In this document: piece after piece, positions 51,615 through 60,171 of the stretch
Layout: every line of letters begins with the position of its first letter
Position numbering within the stretch: the first letter of the stretch is position 1
Origin: an uncultured Marvinbryantia sp.
GTDB lineage: Bacteria; Bacillota; Clostridia; Lachnospirales; Lachnospiraceae
Assembly (NCBI GenBank): GCA_937915375.1
Contig: CALDMO010000013.1
Span: 1 to 64,000, forward strand
DNA length: 64,000 nucleotides
Direction of reading: 5' to 3'
Made by a program: the position numbers and the translations under genes
Notes under the pieces: generated by a model
Seen by the model: the letters and a program-made list of their open reading frames with translations, nothing else
Database searches by the model: none
What the model was told of the DNA's origin: nothing

Positions 51615-52564
51615 GGTTCTTCTCTGTCTCCGACTTTTGAAACATTATATGCTTCCCGGATAATATATTGCGGCGTATTATTAATACTCAAAATAATTTT
51701 TCCGAGATACTCTCCGATAATTCCCAGCACCAACAGAACAAATCCAAAAAACAGCAGCATCGCGCACATAATAGATGCCCAGCCCAACTGCTCGCTCGGT
51801 GCGATAATCTGACGGATCAACGTCGCCAACGCTCCGACAAAACCAGTGCAGGAAAAAATAATTCCCAGACACGAAGAAATACGCAGCGGTACAACGGAAA
51901 AGTTAAAATATGCCAGCCACAGCTTCACCAGCTTGCGGAACGTGTAGTTGGAACTGCCGACTTCACGCTTGTAATGCTCGATCGGAACATTTGCAATATT
52001 ATTCGTCACCCGGTAGAAAATCGCATCAACATACGGGTTGAAATTTTTATACCGGATCACCTCATCCCGCACAAGGCGGTTAATCACCCAGTAATTACTG
52101 GAAACAATCTCTTTCGGACGCCCCAGCAGAATACGGGAAGTCACCGCGTTAAATTTGCTCGAAAGATTTTTTAAAAAAGAATTTTTGCGCACCGGATAAA
52201 GACCATACACCAGATCATATCCCTCCGCCGCTTTTCCCAGCATAATCGGCAGCTGCGACGGGTGCGTCTGCATATCGTCATCCATACCGACAATCAATTC
52301 CCCTTCCGCATAATGGAGCCCCGCCATAATCGCGTTATGCTGTCCAAAATTGCGTGCCAGATTAATCCCTTTTACAAACGGATATTTTTCACAAAGCTTA
52401 CGAATCGTACCGATTGTGTTATCTTTCGAATAATCATTGACGAGCACAAACTCAACCGTATACTGCGGCATTTTTTCAAATTCTTTTATCGTCAGATCCA
52501 CCAGTTCTCCGATGGTGTGTTCCGAATTGTAACACGGAACCACGATTGAAACCAACATGGTCAT
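51611..52564 (-). CDS. Family 2 polyprenyl-phosphate glycosyltransferase (GtrB/ArnC-like)
   Basis: The 317-residue enzyme has a GT-A fold domain (about 1-225): VSIVVPCYNSEHTIGELVDL, FVLVNDYSKDNT, metal motif VGMDDDMQTHP. Two C-terminal membrane helices follow (about 232-255 and 265-290; ISSCLGIIFSCTGFVGALATL). This fold and topology mark enzymes that load a sugar on undecaprenyl phosphate at the inner face. The divergent EmrE-like pair could flip the product, as ArnC and ArnE/F do in Gram-negatives. Confidence 0.88.
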   Translation of the reverse strand: MTMLVSIVVPCYNSEHTIGELVDLTIKEFEKMPQYTVEFVLVNDYSKDNTIGTIRKLCEKYPFVKGINLARNFGQHNAIMAGLHYAEGELIVGMDDDMQTHPSQLPIMLGKAAEGYDLVYGLYPVRKNSFLKNLSSKFNAVTSRILLGRPKEIVSSNYWVINRLVRDEVIRYKNFNPYVDAIFYRVTNNIANVPIEHYKREVGSSNYTFRKLVKLWLAYFNFSVVPLRISSCLGIIFSCTGFVGALATLIRQIIAPSEQLGWASIMCAMLLFFGFVLLVLGIIGEYLGKIILSINNTPQYIIREAYNVSKVGDREEP

Positions 52565-52675
52565 TTCCTCTTTCTGTTCTTATAAAACTTAAATTTCAGC
52601 AAATATCAGGGAACATCATCTTTCGCCCCTAACATTCTGAGTATACTATATTCTGAAAAAAAGGAAAAGCAAAAG

Positions 52676-52704
52676 TTGACAAAAAAATAAAATAGATGTT
52701 TAAT
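52676..52704 (+). promoter_or_regulatory. Promoter of the EmrE-like gene pair
   Basis: TTGACA (52676-52681), 17-bp spacer, TTTAAT (52699-52704); leader of about 85 bases. Confidence 0.6.
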
Positions 52705-52794
52705 GATAACATGCTGTATTTGCTCGGAATCCTGTAATGACCAAAGCTTTCTCAGGATTTTCAAAATCTGCGTACAGCATAGAAACGGAGTTTT

Positions 52795-53145
52795 ATGGAA
52801 CGAGCAAAAAATTATATTCAGCTCCATTTAAATATCTGCCTTTTTTCTTTCACTGGCGTATTTTCAAAATTGGCAGCTGTATATTACAATAAAGGCGGTC
52901 TTGCCGAACCCCGCGTTTATTTGTTTGCTTTTTTAATGCTGCTCAACTGCGGCATCTACGCAATTGCCTGGCAGCGTGTGATCCGTAAATTTTCTCTTTC
53001 GACAGCCTATGCAAACAAAAATGTGTATCTGATCTGGTCACAGATCTGGGCGTTTTTCATTTTCCGGGAAAATATTTCCCTGCAAAATATCATCGGTATG
53101 CTGATCATACTGGTGGGAGTGTGGATGGTGCAGAAATATGAATGA
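52795..53145 (+). CDS. EmrE/EamA-like small membrane protein, subunit 1
   Basis: The 116-residue protein has four hydrophobic helices (ICLFSFTGVFSKLA, FLMLLNCGIYAIAWQRVI, NVYLIWSQIWAFFIF, IIGMLIILVGVWMV). That is the size and topology of small multidrug-resistance or ArnE/ArnF proteins. It overlaps the next gene by 8 bp, suggesting that both proteins form a heterodimer. GGAG lies 5 bases upstream. Confidence 0.8.
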   Translation: MERAKNYIQLHLNICLFSFTGVFSKLAAVYYNKGGLAEPRVYLFAFLMLLNCGIYAIAWQRVIRKFSLSTAYANKNVYLIWSQIWAFFIFRENISLQNIIGMLIILVGVWMVQKYE

Positions 53146-53482
53146 TTATTTTTTTATCAGCCTGATGATCCTCGGCACGTTTTTCGGCGCGATTTCTCAG
53201 CTGCTTTTAAAGCAAAGCGCCAATATAAAACACGATAATATCATCCGTGAATATTTAAACTGGCGCGTCATCACCGCCTACGGCATTTATTTCGGTGTAC
53301 TGCTTTTAAATACCTACTGCTTCACACGCATCGAAATGAAACTTGGTCCGGTTATCGACTGCTTTACCTACGTTTTTGTACTGCTGCTCTCGCATATGAT
53401 CTTAAAAGAAAAAAGCAGCAAGGGAAAATGGCTCGGAAACGCAGTGATCCTGTTGGGGATTCTAATTTATACGACAGGATAA
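53138..53482 (+). CDS. EmrE/EamA-like small membrane protein, subunit 2
   Basis: The 114-residue protein has four helices (FFISLMILGTFFGAISQLLL, VITAYGIYFGVLLLNTYCF, PVIDCFTYVFVLLLSHMIL, AVILLGILIYTTG) and LKEKSSKGKWLGN before the last, typical of EamA halves. It starts within the end of the first subunit. With the divergent GT2 gene it is a candidate flippase for lipid-linked sugars; drug export is the alternative. Confidence 0.8.
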   Translation: MNDYFFISLMILGTFFGAISQLLLKQSANIKHDNIIREYLNWRVITAYGIYFGVLLLNTYCFTRIEMKLGPVIDCFTYVFVLLLSHMILKEKSSKGKWLGNAVILLGILIYTTG

Positions 53483-53528
53483 ATTTTAGTGTCAGCTGAT
53501 TTTAGATACAGATTTTTTTAAGCAAAAT

Positions 53529-53571
53529 AAAAGTGCTCCGCTGCCGAAATCCGGTATGCGAAGCACTTTTT
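53529..53571 (+). terminator. Terminator of the EmrE-like pair
   Basis: AAGTGCT (53531-53537) with AGCACTT (53562-53568), followed by a T run. Confidence 0.7.
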
Positions 53572-53643
53572 GGTATTCTGTCATTTTTCTGTTTTAAGGA
53601 GCTTTCCCATTAAAGTTATCACTCTTCCCAACCACAAAACAAT

Positions 53644-54057
53644 CTACATCTTACACTTACTGTGGAAACTGGCCTGTGGGTTACGATACTGCAGTTCTCT
53701 GTAAAAATTCTTTTTGTCCTTTACCGCGCACATCATCTCATTATTTCTGCCTTTTAGTACAATACGATCCATCGGCGCCGCCGAAGAAGCGATCACATTG
53801 TGCGTCTGATAGACTTCTTTAATATCAAAAATACGAATGGTATCTTTGAAAAACCCGAAGAACAGATTCACCGATTCCTCCGTAATTTCCACATAATTAC
53901 GAAAAGCCAGCGGCAAAAAAATGAGATTGCATCCTACAATTCCAACAAACAATGCTGGCAGATTATCTCTTGAGAAAACAAGCTCATAGAGAAAAACCAC
54001 ATTTGTTAAAATAATAATCCCCCAGAACCATGCGGCAACTTTTCCTTTAAATCTCAT
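53644..54057 (-). CDS. Membrane-bound bacterial PH-domain-like protein
   Basis: The 137-residue protein has two N-terminal helices (about 6-27 and 36-54) and a cytoplasmic beta domain (about 58-130: YVEITEESVNLFFGFFKDT, DIKEVYQTHN, DRIVLKGRNNE). This matches the short bacterial PH (YyaB/DUF1200-like) pattern. AGGGGTGG before the ATG at 54057 decides the start over the longer frame. Function unknown. Confidence 0.6.
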   Translation of the reverse strand: MRFKGKVAAWFWGIIILTNVVFLYELVFSRDNLPALFVGIVGCNLIFLPLAFRNYVEITEESVNLFFGFFKDTIRIFDIKEVYQTHNVIASSAAPMDRIVLKGRNNEMMCAVKDKKNFYRELQYRNPQASFHSKCKM

Positions 54058-54143
54058 AACACCACCCCTTTTTGAGATCATGAAATGCAACTTGTTTTTT
54101 CTTTCAATATATCACTTTTCTCTCAAAAAGTAAAATAATTCTT

Positions 54144-54911
54144 TTAAAATTCATAAATTTCATATACAGTATATGTATGATCAAAATGATAGCCAAGTTT
54201 TTCCGCCAATGCTATCGACCATAAATTCTGCGCATCCCAGCTCGGATACCAACCGCGTGCCAGACATTCAAGAATCAATTTCGAAGCGCATACATATGCC
54301 AATCCTCTGCGGCGAAAATCTTCTCTGGTATCAATTTCTATTTCAATACCTCCTTTGTAACTGATATACGAAGATGCTCCGGCAACTACTTCTCCATCTT
54401 TTAAAATTACCGCACCCAGCCCACAGTTCTGATACTGCTCATAATCACGGTATTGTGACACAAAATCCCGACACCAAGAAATCTCTCTACATTTAAAAAA
54501 ACACTCTTCGTCCATCATTTTTAATGTATATTCCGTAGAAAGCGCATCTACAGTCTCCTGCAGTCTTTCCGTGTCAAAAACAAACGGCTCCTTTTTGATC
54601 GCATAACGAACCGTCTTTTTCGCCTTCTCCTTATAACAGCTTTCAATCATAGGTTCCCACGCTTTTGTCTGCGGAATCATGATAATAAACTTATTTTTAC
54701 AGTTCTCTGGCTTATAGGAGACAAGTTCCTCCTTCGGTTCCCCTGCCAGAAAACAAAAATCACCGATAAGCGCCATCGCGCAGCGCGGCTCCTCCGTTTC
54801 ATCCGCATATACCTCCCCCATCACATTTTGCAAACAGGACCATATTAAGGTTTCCTGCCAGTTGCCAAAAAGGGCGGCGGCCATTTGCGGATTTTCTAAT
54901 TTATAGATCAT
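54144..54911 (-). CDS. GNAT acetyltransferase (GNAT_acetyltran family)
   Basis: The 255-residue protein has an N-terminal half with the acidic MGEVYADETEEPRCAMALIGDF. The C-terminal GNAT core has GLGAVILKDGEVVAGASSY, IEIEIDTREDFRRRGLAYVCASKLI (acetyl-CoA loop) and SIALAEKLGYHFDHTYTVYEI. This layout matches the Firmicutes family of putative acetyltransferases of unknown substrate. It is transcribed on its own. Confidence 0.82.
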   Translation of the reverse strand: MIYKLENPQMAAALFGNWQETLIWSCLQNVMGEVYADETEEPRCAMALIGDFCFLAGEPKEELVSYKPENCKNKFIIMIPQTKAWEPMIESCYKEKAKKTVRYAIKKEPFVFDTERLQETVDALSTEYTLKMMDEECFFKCREISWCRDFVSQYRDYEQYQNCGLGAVILKDGEVVAGASSYISYKGGIEIEIDTREDFRRRGLAYVCASKLILECLARGWYPSWDAQNLWSIALAEKLGYHFDHTYTVYEIYEF

Positions 54912-54965
54912 AGGTTCTCCTTTCGCCTCTTTTATATCATGCTATTAGATAAAACTTTTTCCTTC

Positions 54966-55000
54966 AAAAAAGCAGGTGAAAACGCTTTGTTCCCACCTGC
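54966..55000 (-). terminator. Terminator of the kinase-regulator operon
   Basis: GCAGGTG (54972-54978) pairs with CACCTGC (54994-55000); on the minus strand TTTTTT follows. Confidence 0.85.
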
Positions 55001-55007
55001 CATTTTC

Positions 55008-55697
55008 TCAGACTTTAAACCGATAGCCGACACCCCAGATCGTTTCAATATACTGCGGCTTCGCGGTATCAAATTCCACCTTCTCGCGAATTTTTTTAAT
55101 GTGCACCGTTACAGTTGCGATATCACCAATTGACTCCATGTCCCAGATTTCTCGGAACAATTCCTCCTTAGTAAACACATGGTTCGGATTTTCCGCAAGA
55201 AACGTCAGAAGGTCAAATTCCTTCGTCGTAAAATTCTTCTCCTCACCATTAATCCAAACACGACGCGCTGTCTTATCAATCTTAATACCGCGAATCTCCA
55301 CCATGTCGTTTTCCTTTACATTTGTGCGGATCAGACGTTCGTAACGTGCCAAATGCGCCTTTACGCGCGCCACCAGCTCACTCGGGCTGAATGGTTTTGT
55401 CATATAGTCATCCGCACCGAGGCCAAGCCCGCGGATCTTATCAATATCATCCTTCTTCGCAGAAACCATCAGCACCGGAATATCTTTCTTTTCACGCACC
55501 TGACGGCAGATTTCAAAACCGTCCATTTCCGGCAGCATCAGATCCAAAATCAGCAGATCAAAATCCTCTCCCAACGCTTTCTGCAGACCAACATCCCCGC
55601 GCTGCTCAATCTCCACTTCAAAATCACTGAGTTCCAGATAATCCTTCTCCAGTTCAGCAATCGCTTCTTCATCTTCGATGATTAAAATTCTGCTCAT
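55008..55697 (-). CDS. OmpR/PhoB-family response regulator
   Basis: The 229-residue regulator has EDEEAIAELEKDYL, phospho-acceptor Asp in LLILDLMLPEMDGFEIC, Lys in ADDYMTKPFSPSELVARV, and a winged helix (TTKEFDLLTFLAENPNHVF, TVTVHIKKIREKVE). It follows its kinase gene by 18 bp. The target genes are not evident from the neighbourhood. Confidence 0.92.
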   Translation of the reverse strand: MSRILIIEDEEAIAELEKDYLELSDFEVEIEQRGDVGLQKALGEDFDLLILDLMLPEMDGFEICRQVREKKDIPVLMVSAKKDDIDKIRGLGLGADDYMTKPFSPSELVARVKAHLARYERLIRTNVKENDMVEIRGIKIDKTARRVWINGEEKNFTTKEFDLLTFLAENPNHVFTKEELFREIWDMESIGDIATVTVHIKKIREKVEFDTAKPQYIETIWGVGYRFKV

Positions 55698-55715
55698 CTT
55701 TTTTGTTCCTCCTGT

Positions 55716-56894
55716 TTATTCTACCGTTACTTTCCGAAGCACAAAGTACATGATCGTACCTTCGCCCGCTTTACTGCTCGCCCATATTTTGCCGCCATGA
55801 TCCTCCACGATCTTTCGCACGATCGAAAGTCCGATCCCGCTTCCGCCCATAGAAGAATTTCGCGACGCGTCTGTGCGGTAAAAACGATCAAAAATATATG
55901 GCAGTTCTTTTGCGCCGATTCCTTTGCCGTTGTCTTCAATCTCTACCTGTACAAAATCACCGACATCCTTCACGCGAATATTAATCCATCCCTGCTGCTT
56001 ATCCATATACTTCACGGAATTACCGACAATATTGTTAATCACGCGCTTCATCTGCTCGGTATCGGCAATAACCTCTACATGCTTGTCAACATAGTTGGAA
56101 TACGAAAACTCAATTCCCTTCGATTCCAGATCGAGTCCAACCTCCTCAAAGCAGTCTTCAAAATAATTTGCCACATTAATCTTATTAAAGGTATACGGAA
56201 TACGATTCGTATCAATCTTGGAATAAAAGGTCAGTTCATTGATTAACCGGTCCATGTCATTCGCTTTATTATAAATTGTGCGAATGTAACGATCCATCTT
56301 CTCCGGAGTATTCGCCACGCCGTCCATAATCCCCTCCACATATCCTTTGATCGCTGTGATAGGCGTTTTCAGATCATGCGAGATGTTACTGATCAGTTCC
56401 TTGTTTTCCCGGTCATACTCCAGCTTTTCCTCTGTGGATTGGCGCAAACGGCAGCGCATTTCCTCAAAATCGCGGCAAAGATCACTAAACTCATCTTCTC
56501 CGGTAACCTCCAGCGTAAAATCAAGGTTTCCCTCTGCAATATTATGCGTCGCTTTCCGTAATTTCATTAATGGCACATTAATGCTGGTATAAATCCACGC
56601 CATCAAAAGTACTGCCGTCAAAATAAGAATCAAAATCGCCGCTATTCCCATATCCTTTAAAAACATGCGGATTTCCGGAATCATGCGCGCTGCCGGCGGC
56701 AGTGTACTGGTCTTCCCGTTTTCTTCTCCTATGATCAATTCTGATTCTTCTTCATATTGCTGCAGCTGATTGCCATATTCCTCCAGATAATCCAGCTGCG
56801 GATTTCCGATTGTCAGCATAACAATCAGAAACATCAACGTCGGCATGCCAATAATCGTCAGAAACGCAATCATCAATCTAGTTCTCAACTTCAT
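55716..56894 (-). CDS. Sensor histidine kinase with HAMP domain
   Basis: The 392-residue kinase has two membrane helices (about 7-29 and 83-107) around a short outer loop of about 55 residues. A HAMP linker (about 105-160), LISNISHDLKTPITAIKGY (phospho-acceptor His), NNIVGNSVKYMDK (N box), EDNGKGIGAKELPYIFDRF and SGIGLSIVRKIVEDHGG follow. AAAGGAG precedes the ATG. It forms a kinase-first operon with the regulator, upstream of metK's end but separate from it. Confidence 0.92.
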   Translation of the reverse strand: MKLRTRLMIAFLTIIGMPTLMFLIVMLTIGNPQLDYLEEYGNQLQQYEEESELIIGEENGKTSTLPPAARMIPEIRMFLKDMGIAAILILILTAVLLMAWIYTSINVPLMKLRKATHNIAEGNLDFTLEVTGEDEFSDLCRDFEEMRCRLRQSTEEKLEYDRENKELISNISHDLKTPITAIKGYVEGIMDGVANTPEKMDRYIRTIYNKANDMDRLINELTFYSKIDTNRIPYTFNKINVANYFEDCFEEVGLDLESKGIEFSYSNYVDKHVEVIADTEQMKRVINNIVGNSVKYMDKQQGWINIRVKDVGDFVQVEIEDNGKGIGAKELPYIFDRFYRTDASRNSSMGGSGIGLSIVRKIVEDHGGKIWASSKAGEGTIMYFVLRKVTVE

Positions 56895-57017
56895 AAAAAA
56901 ACTCCTTTGCGGTATGCATCAGAAGCAGGAAATATTTGTCCTTACCTTAATACTATACCACAAAAGAGTTTGCGTCGCATCTAAACAAAGCGCTGTCTTT
57001 CTAAACTTTTTATAAAC

Positions 57018-58205
57018 TTAAAGATATTTTTTAAGCAGCTCCACTTTATCCAGTTTTTCCCACGGAAGATCAATATCATCTCTTCCAAAATGTCCATAAG
57101 CCGCTGTCTGTTTGTAGATCGGTCTGCGCAGATCAAGCATCTTGATAATGCCTGCAGGACGGAAGTCGAAATTCTCACGCAGAATTTCTGTAATGCGTTC
57201 ATCAGAAAGCTTTCCTGTTCCGAATGTATCTACACGCACAGAAGTCGGTTGCGCTACACCGATCGCATAAGAAAGCTGAATCTCACATTTATCTGCCAGT
57301 CCTGCCGCCACCAGATTCTTAGCTGCATAACGCGCCGCATAAGCCGCTGAACGGTCAACCTTTGTACAGTCTTTTCCGGAAAATGCGCCGCCGCCGTGAC
57401 GCGCATAGCCGCCATAAGTATCTACAATAATCTTGCGTCCAGTCAGTCCGCTGTCACCGTGCGGTCCGCCAATCACAAAACGTCCGGTCGGATTAATAAA
57501 AAACTTCGTATTTTCATCAATCATTTCCTTTGGAAGCACTTCATCAAATACATATTTTTTGATGTCCGCATGGATTTGTTCCTGTGTCACATCCGGGTCA
57601 TGCTGAGTAGACAAAACCACTGCATCCAGTCTCACCGGCTTGTCGTTTTCATCGTACTCAACGGAAACCTGTGTTTTTCCGTCCGGGCGAAGATAGGTCA
57701 GCGTACCGTTTTTACGCACCTCTGTCAGCTTCAGTGCCATTTTATGTGCCAGCCAGATTGGGTACGGCATATATGCTTTTGTCTCGTTTGAGGCAAAACC
57801 GAACATCATACCCTGATCGCCTGCGCCGATTGCTTCAATCTCGTCATCCGACATCGTATTTTCTTTCGCCTCCAGAGCCTTATCCACACCAAGCGCAATA
57901 TCTGCTGACTGTTCGTCTATAGCTGTAATCACACCGCAGGTATCTGCGTCAAATCCATATTTTCCTCTGGTATAGCCGATCTCACGCACGGTATCGCGCA
58001 CAATCTTCTGAATATCCACATACGCATTTGTGGTAATCTCGCCCATAACCAACACCAGACCGGTTGTTGTCGCTGTTTCACATGCCACACGACTCATCGG
58101 ATCCTGCTCCAGAAGCGCGTCCAGAATCGCATCAGAAATCGCGTCGCACATTTTGTCCGGATGACCTTCTGTTACGGACTCGGATGTAAATAATTTTCTT
58201 TCCAT
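57018..58205 (-). CDS. metK: S-adenosylmethionine synthetase
   Basis: The 395-residue enzyme makes SAM from methionine and ATP. Signature stretches are TEGHPDKMCDAISDAILD, GAGDQGMMFGFASNE and GGGAFSGKDCTKVDRSAAY. GGPHGDSGLTGRKIIVD and HFGRDDIDLPWEK are also present. A SAM-I riboswitch in its leader gives feedback control by the product. AGGAAGGAAAGAA precedes the start. Confidence 0.98.
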   Translation of the reverse strand: MERKLFTSESVTEGHPDKMCDAISDAILDALLEQDPMSRVACETATTTGLVLVMGEITTNAYVDIQKIVRDTVREIGYTRGKYGFDADTCGVITAIDEQSADIALGVDKALEAKENTMSDDEIEAIGAGDQGMMFGFASNETKAYMPYPIWLAHKMALKLTEVRKNGTLTYLRPDGKTQVSVEYDENDKPVRLDAVVLSTQHDPDVTQEQIHADIKKYVFDEVLPKEMIDENTKFFINPTGRFVIGGPHGDSGLTGRKIIVDTYGGYARHGGGAFSGKDCTKVDRSAAYAARYAAKNLVAAGLADKCEIQLSYAIGVAQPTSVRVDTFGTGKLSDERITEILRENFDFRPAGIIKMLDLRRPIYKQTAAYGHFGRDDIDLPWEKLDKVELLKKYL

Positions 58206-58336
58206 TTCTTTCCTTCCTTTCTTTTGTTCCTATCATATCAAATAGAATTTTTGTCTGCGGTATTCTGCCATTCTGCCGCAGTACAATTCTCCCAAAGTGT
58301 TTTGTCACATATAAGTATTTCGTTCCTATATATCAC

Positions 58337-58365
58337 AAAAAGAGCCCGCCATAAGCGGACCCTCT
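58337..58365 (-). terminator. Riboswitch terminator of metK
   Basis: Minus strand: AGAGGGTCCGC and GCGGGCTCT pair around TTATG and are followed by TTTTT. Confidence 0.9.
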
Positions 58366-58385
58366 ATCTCCTGTGATAGTTCAGT

Positions 58386-58487
58386 CCTCTTATTGTTCGA
58401 CTAATCGCTCAGGCTGGCACCTTCCGCTATGGGGGTTGCCGTGGCTTCACAGATCCTATGTATCTCCACCACTCTGAATAAGAGACT
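58386..58487 (-). promoter_or_regulatory. SAM-I (S-box) riboswitch of metK
   Basis: Minus strand: CTCTTATTCAGAGTGGTGGA opens the aptamer, with P1 closed by CAATAAGAG. GAAGCCACGGCAACC and GGAAGGTGCCAGCCTGAGCG are the conserved P3/kink-turn and J3/4 elements. With SAM bound the terminator at 58337-58365 forms and metK is off. The class is certain from the conserved core. Confidence 0.95.
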
Positions 58488-58517
58488 AACTCATGTTCAA
58501 TTTTATTTACGCCAGTA

Positions 58518-58546
58518 ACAATAACGCGATCTGGCGGTTTTGTCAA
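58518..58546 (-). promoter_or_regulatory. Sigma-A promoter of metK
   Basis: Minus strand: TTGACA (58546-58541), 17-bp spacer, TATTGT (58523-58518), starting six bases after the murA stop codon. Confidence 0.75.
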
Positions 58547-58552
58547 GTACTT

Positions 58553-59845
58553 TTAGCTGACTCTCAGAGTAAATTTCCGAATTTCCTTTTCGCTGGACAC
58601 GCGTTCAATCTCTGCACCCAGACTGCGCAGCTTTTCTTCAAAGCATTCATAGCCGCGCTGAATATAAACGATGTCGTCCACAATCGTAATACCCTCTGCT
58701 GCCAAACCGGCGATCACAAGCGCTGCACCCGCGCGCAAATCCGGTGCGCTGACTCTTGCACCCGTCAATTTTTCCGTGCCGTAGATTACAGCTGTATTAC
58801 CTTCTACCTTGATATTAGCGCCCATACGAATCAACTCGTCAACATATTTGAAACGATTTTCAAAAATACTTTCCGTCACAAGACTCGTTCCGCTAGCCAA
58901 TGCAAGCGCAACACCAATCTGCGGCTGCATATCTGTCGGATATCCCGGATACGGCAGTGTCTTTACATTTGTGCTTGTCAGACGTTTCGTCGCAACGACA
59001 CGAACCGCATCGTCAAATTCCTCTACCTGACAACCAATTTCCATTAATTTAACAGACGTTGCTTCCAGATGCTTTGGAATTACATTCTTTACAATAACAT
59101 CGCCTCTGGTAGCTGCCGCTGCAAACATAAACGTTCCCGCCTCAATCTGATCAGGAATAATCGAATATTCTGTTGCGTGCAGTTTTTCCACACCGCGAAT
59201 ACGGATTACATCCGTACCTGCACCCTTAATATTAGCGCCCATACTGTTAAGGAAGTTTGCCACATCTACAACATGCGGTTCCTTTGCCGCATTTTCAATG
59301 ATCGTGCGACCTTCTGCCATAGAAGCCGCCATCATAATATTAATCGTCGCACCTACCGAAACCGTATCCAGATAAATATGGCTGCCGCGCAGATGCTCTG
59401 CTTCTGCAACAATTGCGCCGTTTGAGATACGTGTTTGCGCTCCAAGCGCTTTAAACCCTTTCAAATGAAGATCGATCGGTCTGCTGCCGATATTGCATCC
59501 GCCCGGAAGCGGCACCTCTGCTCTTTTGTATTTGCCAAGCAGCGCGCCGAGCAAATAATAAGACGCTCTGATCTTTTTAATATATTCATAACCTACGCTG
59601 ACACTTCCGATGCCGGAACCATTGATCAGAACCGATGTTCTGCTGATTCTGGTCACATTTGCGCCAATCTCGTTAATCGCTTCCAGCAGTACATTGATAT
59701 CCTGTACATCCGGTAAATTGTCAATGCGTACTGTATCATCCGTCATAATGGCTGCAGCAAGAATCCCCAGCGCTGCATTTTTTGCTCCGCCAATCTCTAC
59801 TTCGCCGACGAGCGGAGTACCACCTTTTATAATATATTGTTCCAT
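58553..59845 (-). CDS. murA: UDP-N-acetylglucosamine 1-carboxyvinyltransferase
   Basis: The 430-residue enzyme performs the first committed step of peptidoglycan synthesis. It has GGAKNAALGILAAAI near the start. The catalytic Cys is in LPGGCNIGSRPIDLHLKGF, so it should be the fosfomycin-sensitive type. PDQIEAGTFMFAAAATRG and PDLRAGAALVIAGLAAEG are further family motifs. AGAGGTG precedes the ATG. It has a long leader of about 175 bases with repeats. MetK follows from its own promoter. Confidence 0.97.
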   Translation of the reverse strand: MEQYIIKGGTPLVGEVEIGGAKNAALGILAAAIMTDDTVRIDNLPDVQDINVLLEAINEIGANVTRISRTSVLINGSGIGSVSVGYEYIKKIRASYYLLGALLGKYKRAEVPLPGGCNIGSRPIDLHLKGFKALGAQTRISNGAIVAEAEHLRGSHIYLDTVSVGATINIMMAASMAEGRTIIENAAKEPHVVDVANFLNSMGANIKGAGTDVIRIRGVEKLHATEYSIIPDQIEAGTFMFAAAATRGDVIVKNVIPKHLEATSVKLMEIGCQVEEFDDAVRVVATKRLTSTNVKTLPYPGYPTDMQPQIGVALALASGTSLVTESIFENRFKYVDELIRMGANIKVEGNTAVIYGTEKLTGARVSAPDLRAGAALVIAGLAAEGITIVDDIVYIQRGYECFEEKLRSLGAEIERVSSEKEIRKFTLRVS

Positions 59846-59884
59846 TAGACACCTCTGAATTTATTATTTATATCCCCTATAACC

Positions 59885-59908
59885 TGTAACATAAAACATA
59901 ACGTTACA
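59885..59908. promoter_or_regulatory. Palindrome and AACATAA repeats in the murA leader
   Basis: TGTAAC (59885-59890), 12 bases, GTTACA (59903-59908) is a dyad of operator size. AACATAA occurs several times within about 45 bp around it. It lies between the predicted start site and the murA start codon. Confidence 0.35.
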
Positions 59909-60027
59909 TCCCCTTGTTTACCAACAAACATAACCAACATAATCTCGTCAAAATGCTATAAATACACTCCTTCAAACAAACCCAGGAATCTGCATTTATT
60001 GCACATTGAATCTGCTTTATAACGAAT

Positions 60028-60055
60028 ATTATATCATACATCGCAGATTTGTAAA
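60028..60055 (-). promoter_or_regulatory. Promoter of murA
   Basis: Minus strand: TTTACA (60055-60050), 16-bp spacer, TATAAT (60033-60028). Transcript start near 60021. Confidence 0.6.
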
Positions 60056-60107
60056 CCAAAATTAAAGCTATGAAATATTTTCTAAACATTCTGACACATT
60101 TTTACAT

Positions 60108-60158
60108 CAATATCTTGTGTTTATTTTCGTCATTTCCAAAACCAAACACAAGATATTG
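60108..60158 (-). terminator. 15-bp perfect AT-rich hairpin after the flavin reductase gene
   Basis: CAATATCTTGTGTTT (60108-60122) pairs perfectly with AAACACAAGATATTG (60144-60158). The T tract is poor, so it may be an mRNA-stabilising end rather than a strong terminator. Confidence 0.5.
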
Positions 60159-60171
60159 TCTTAAGAATATA

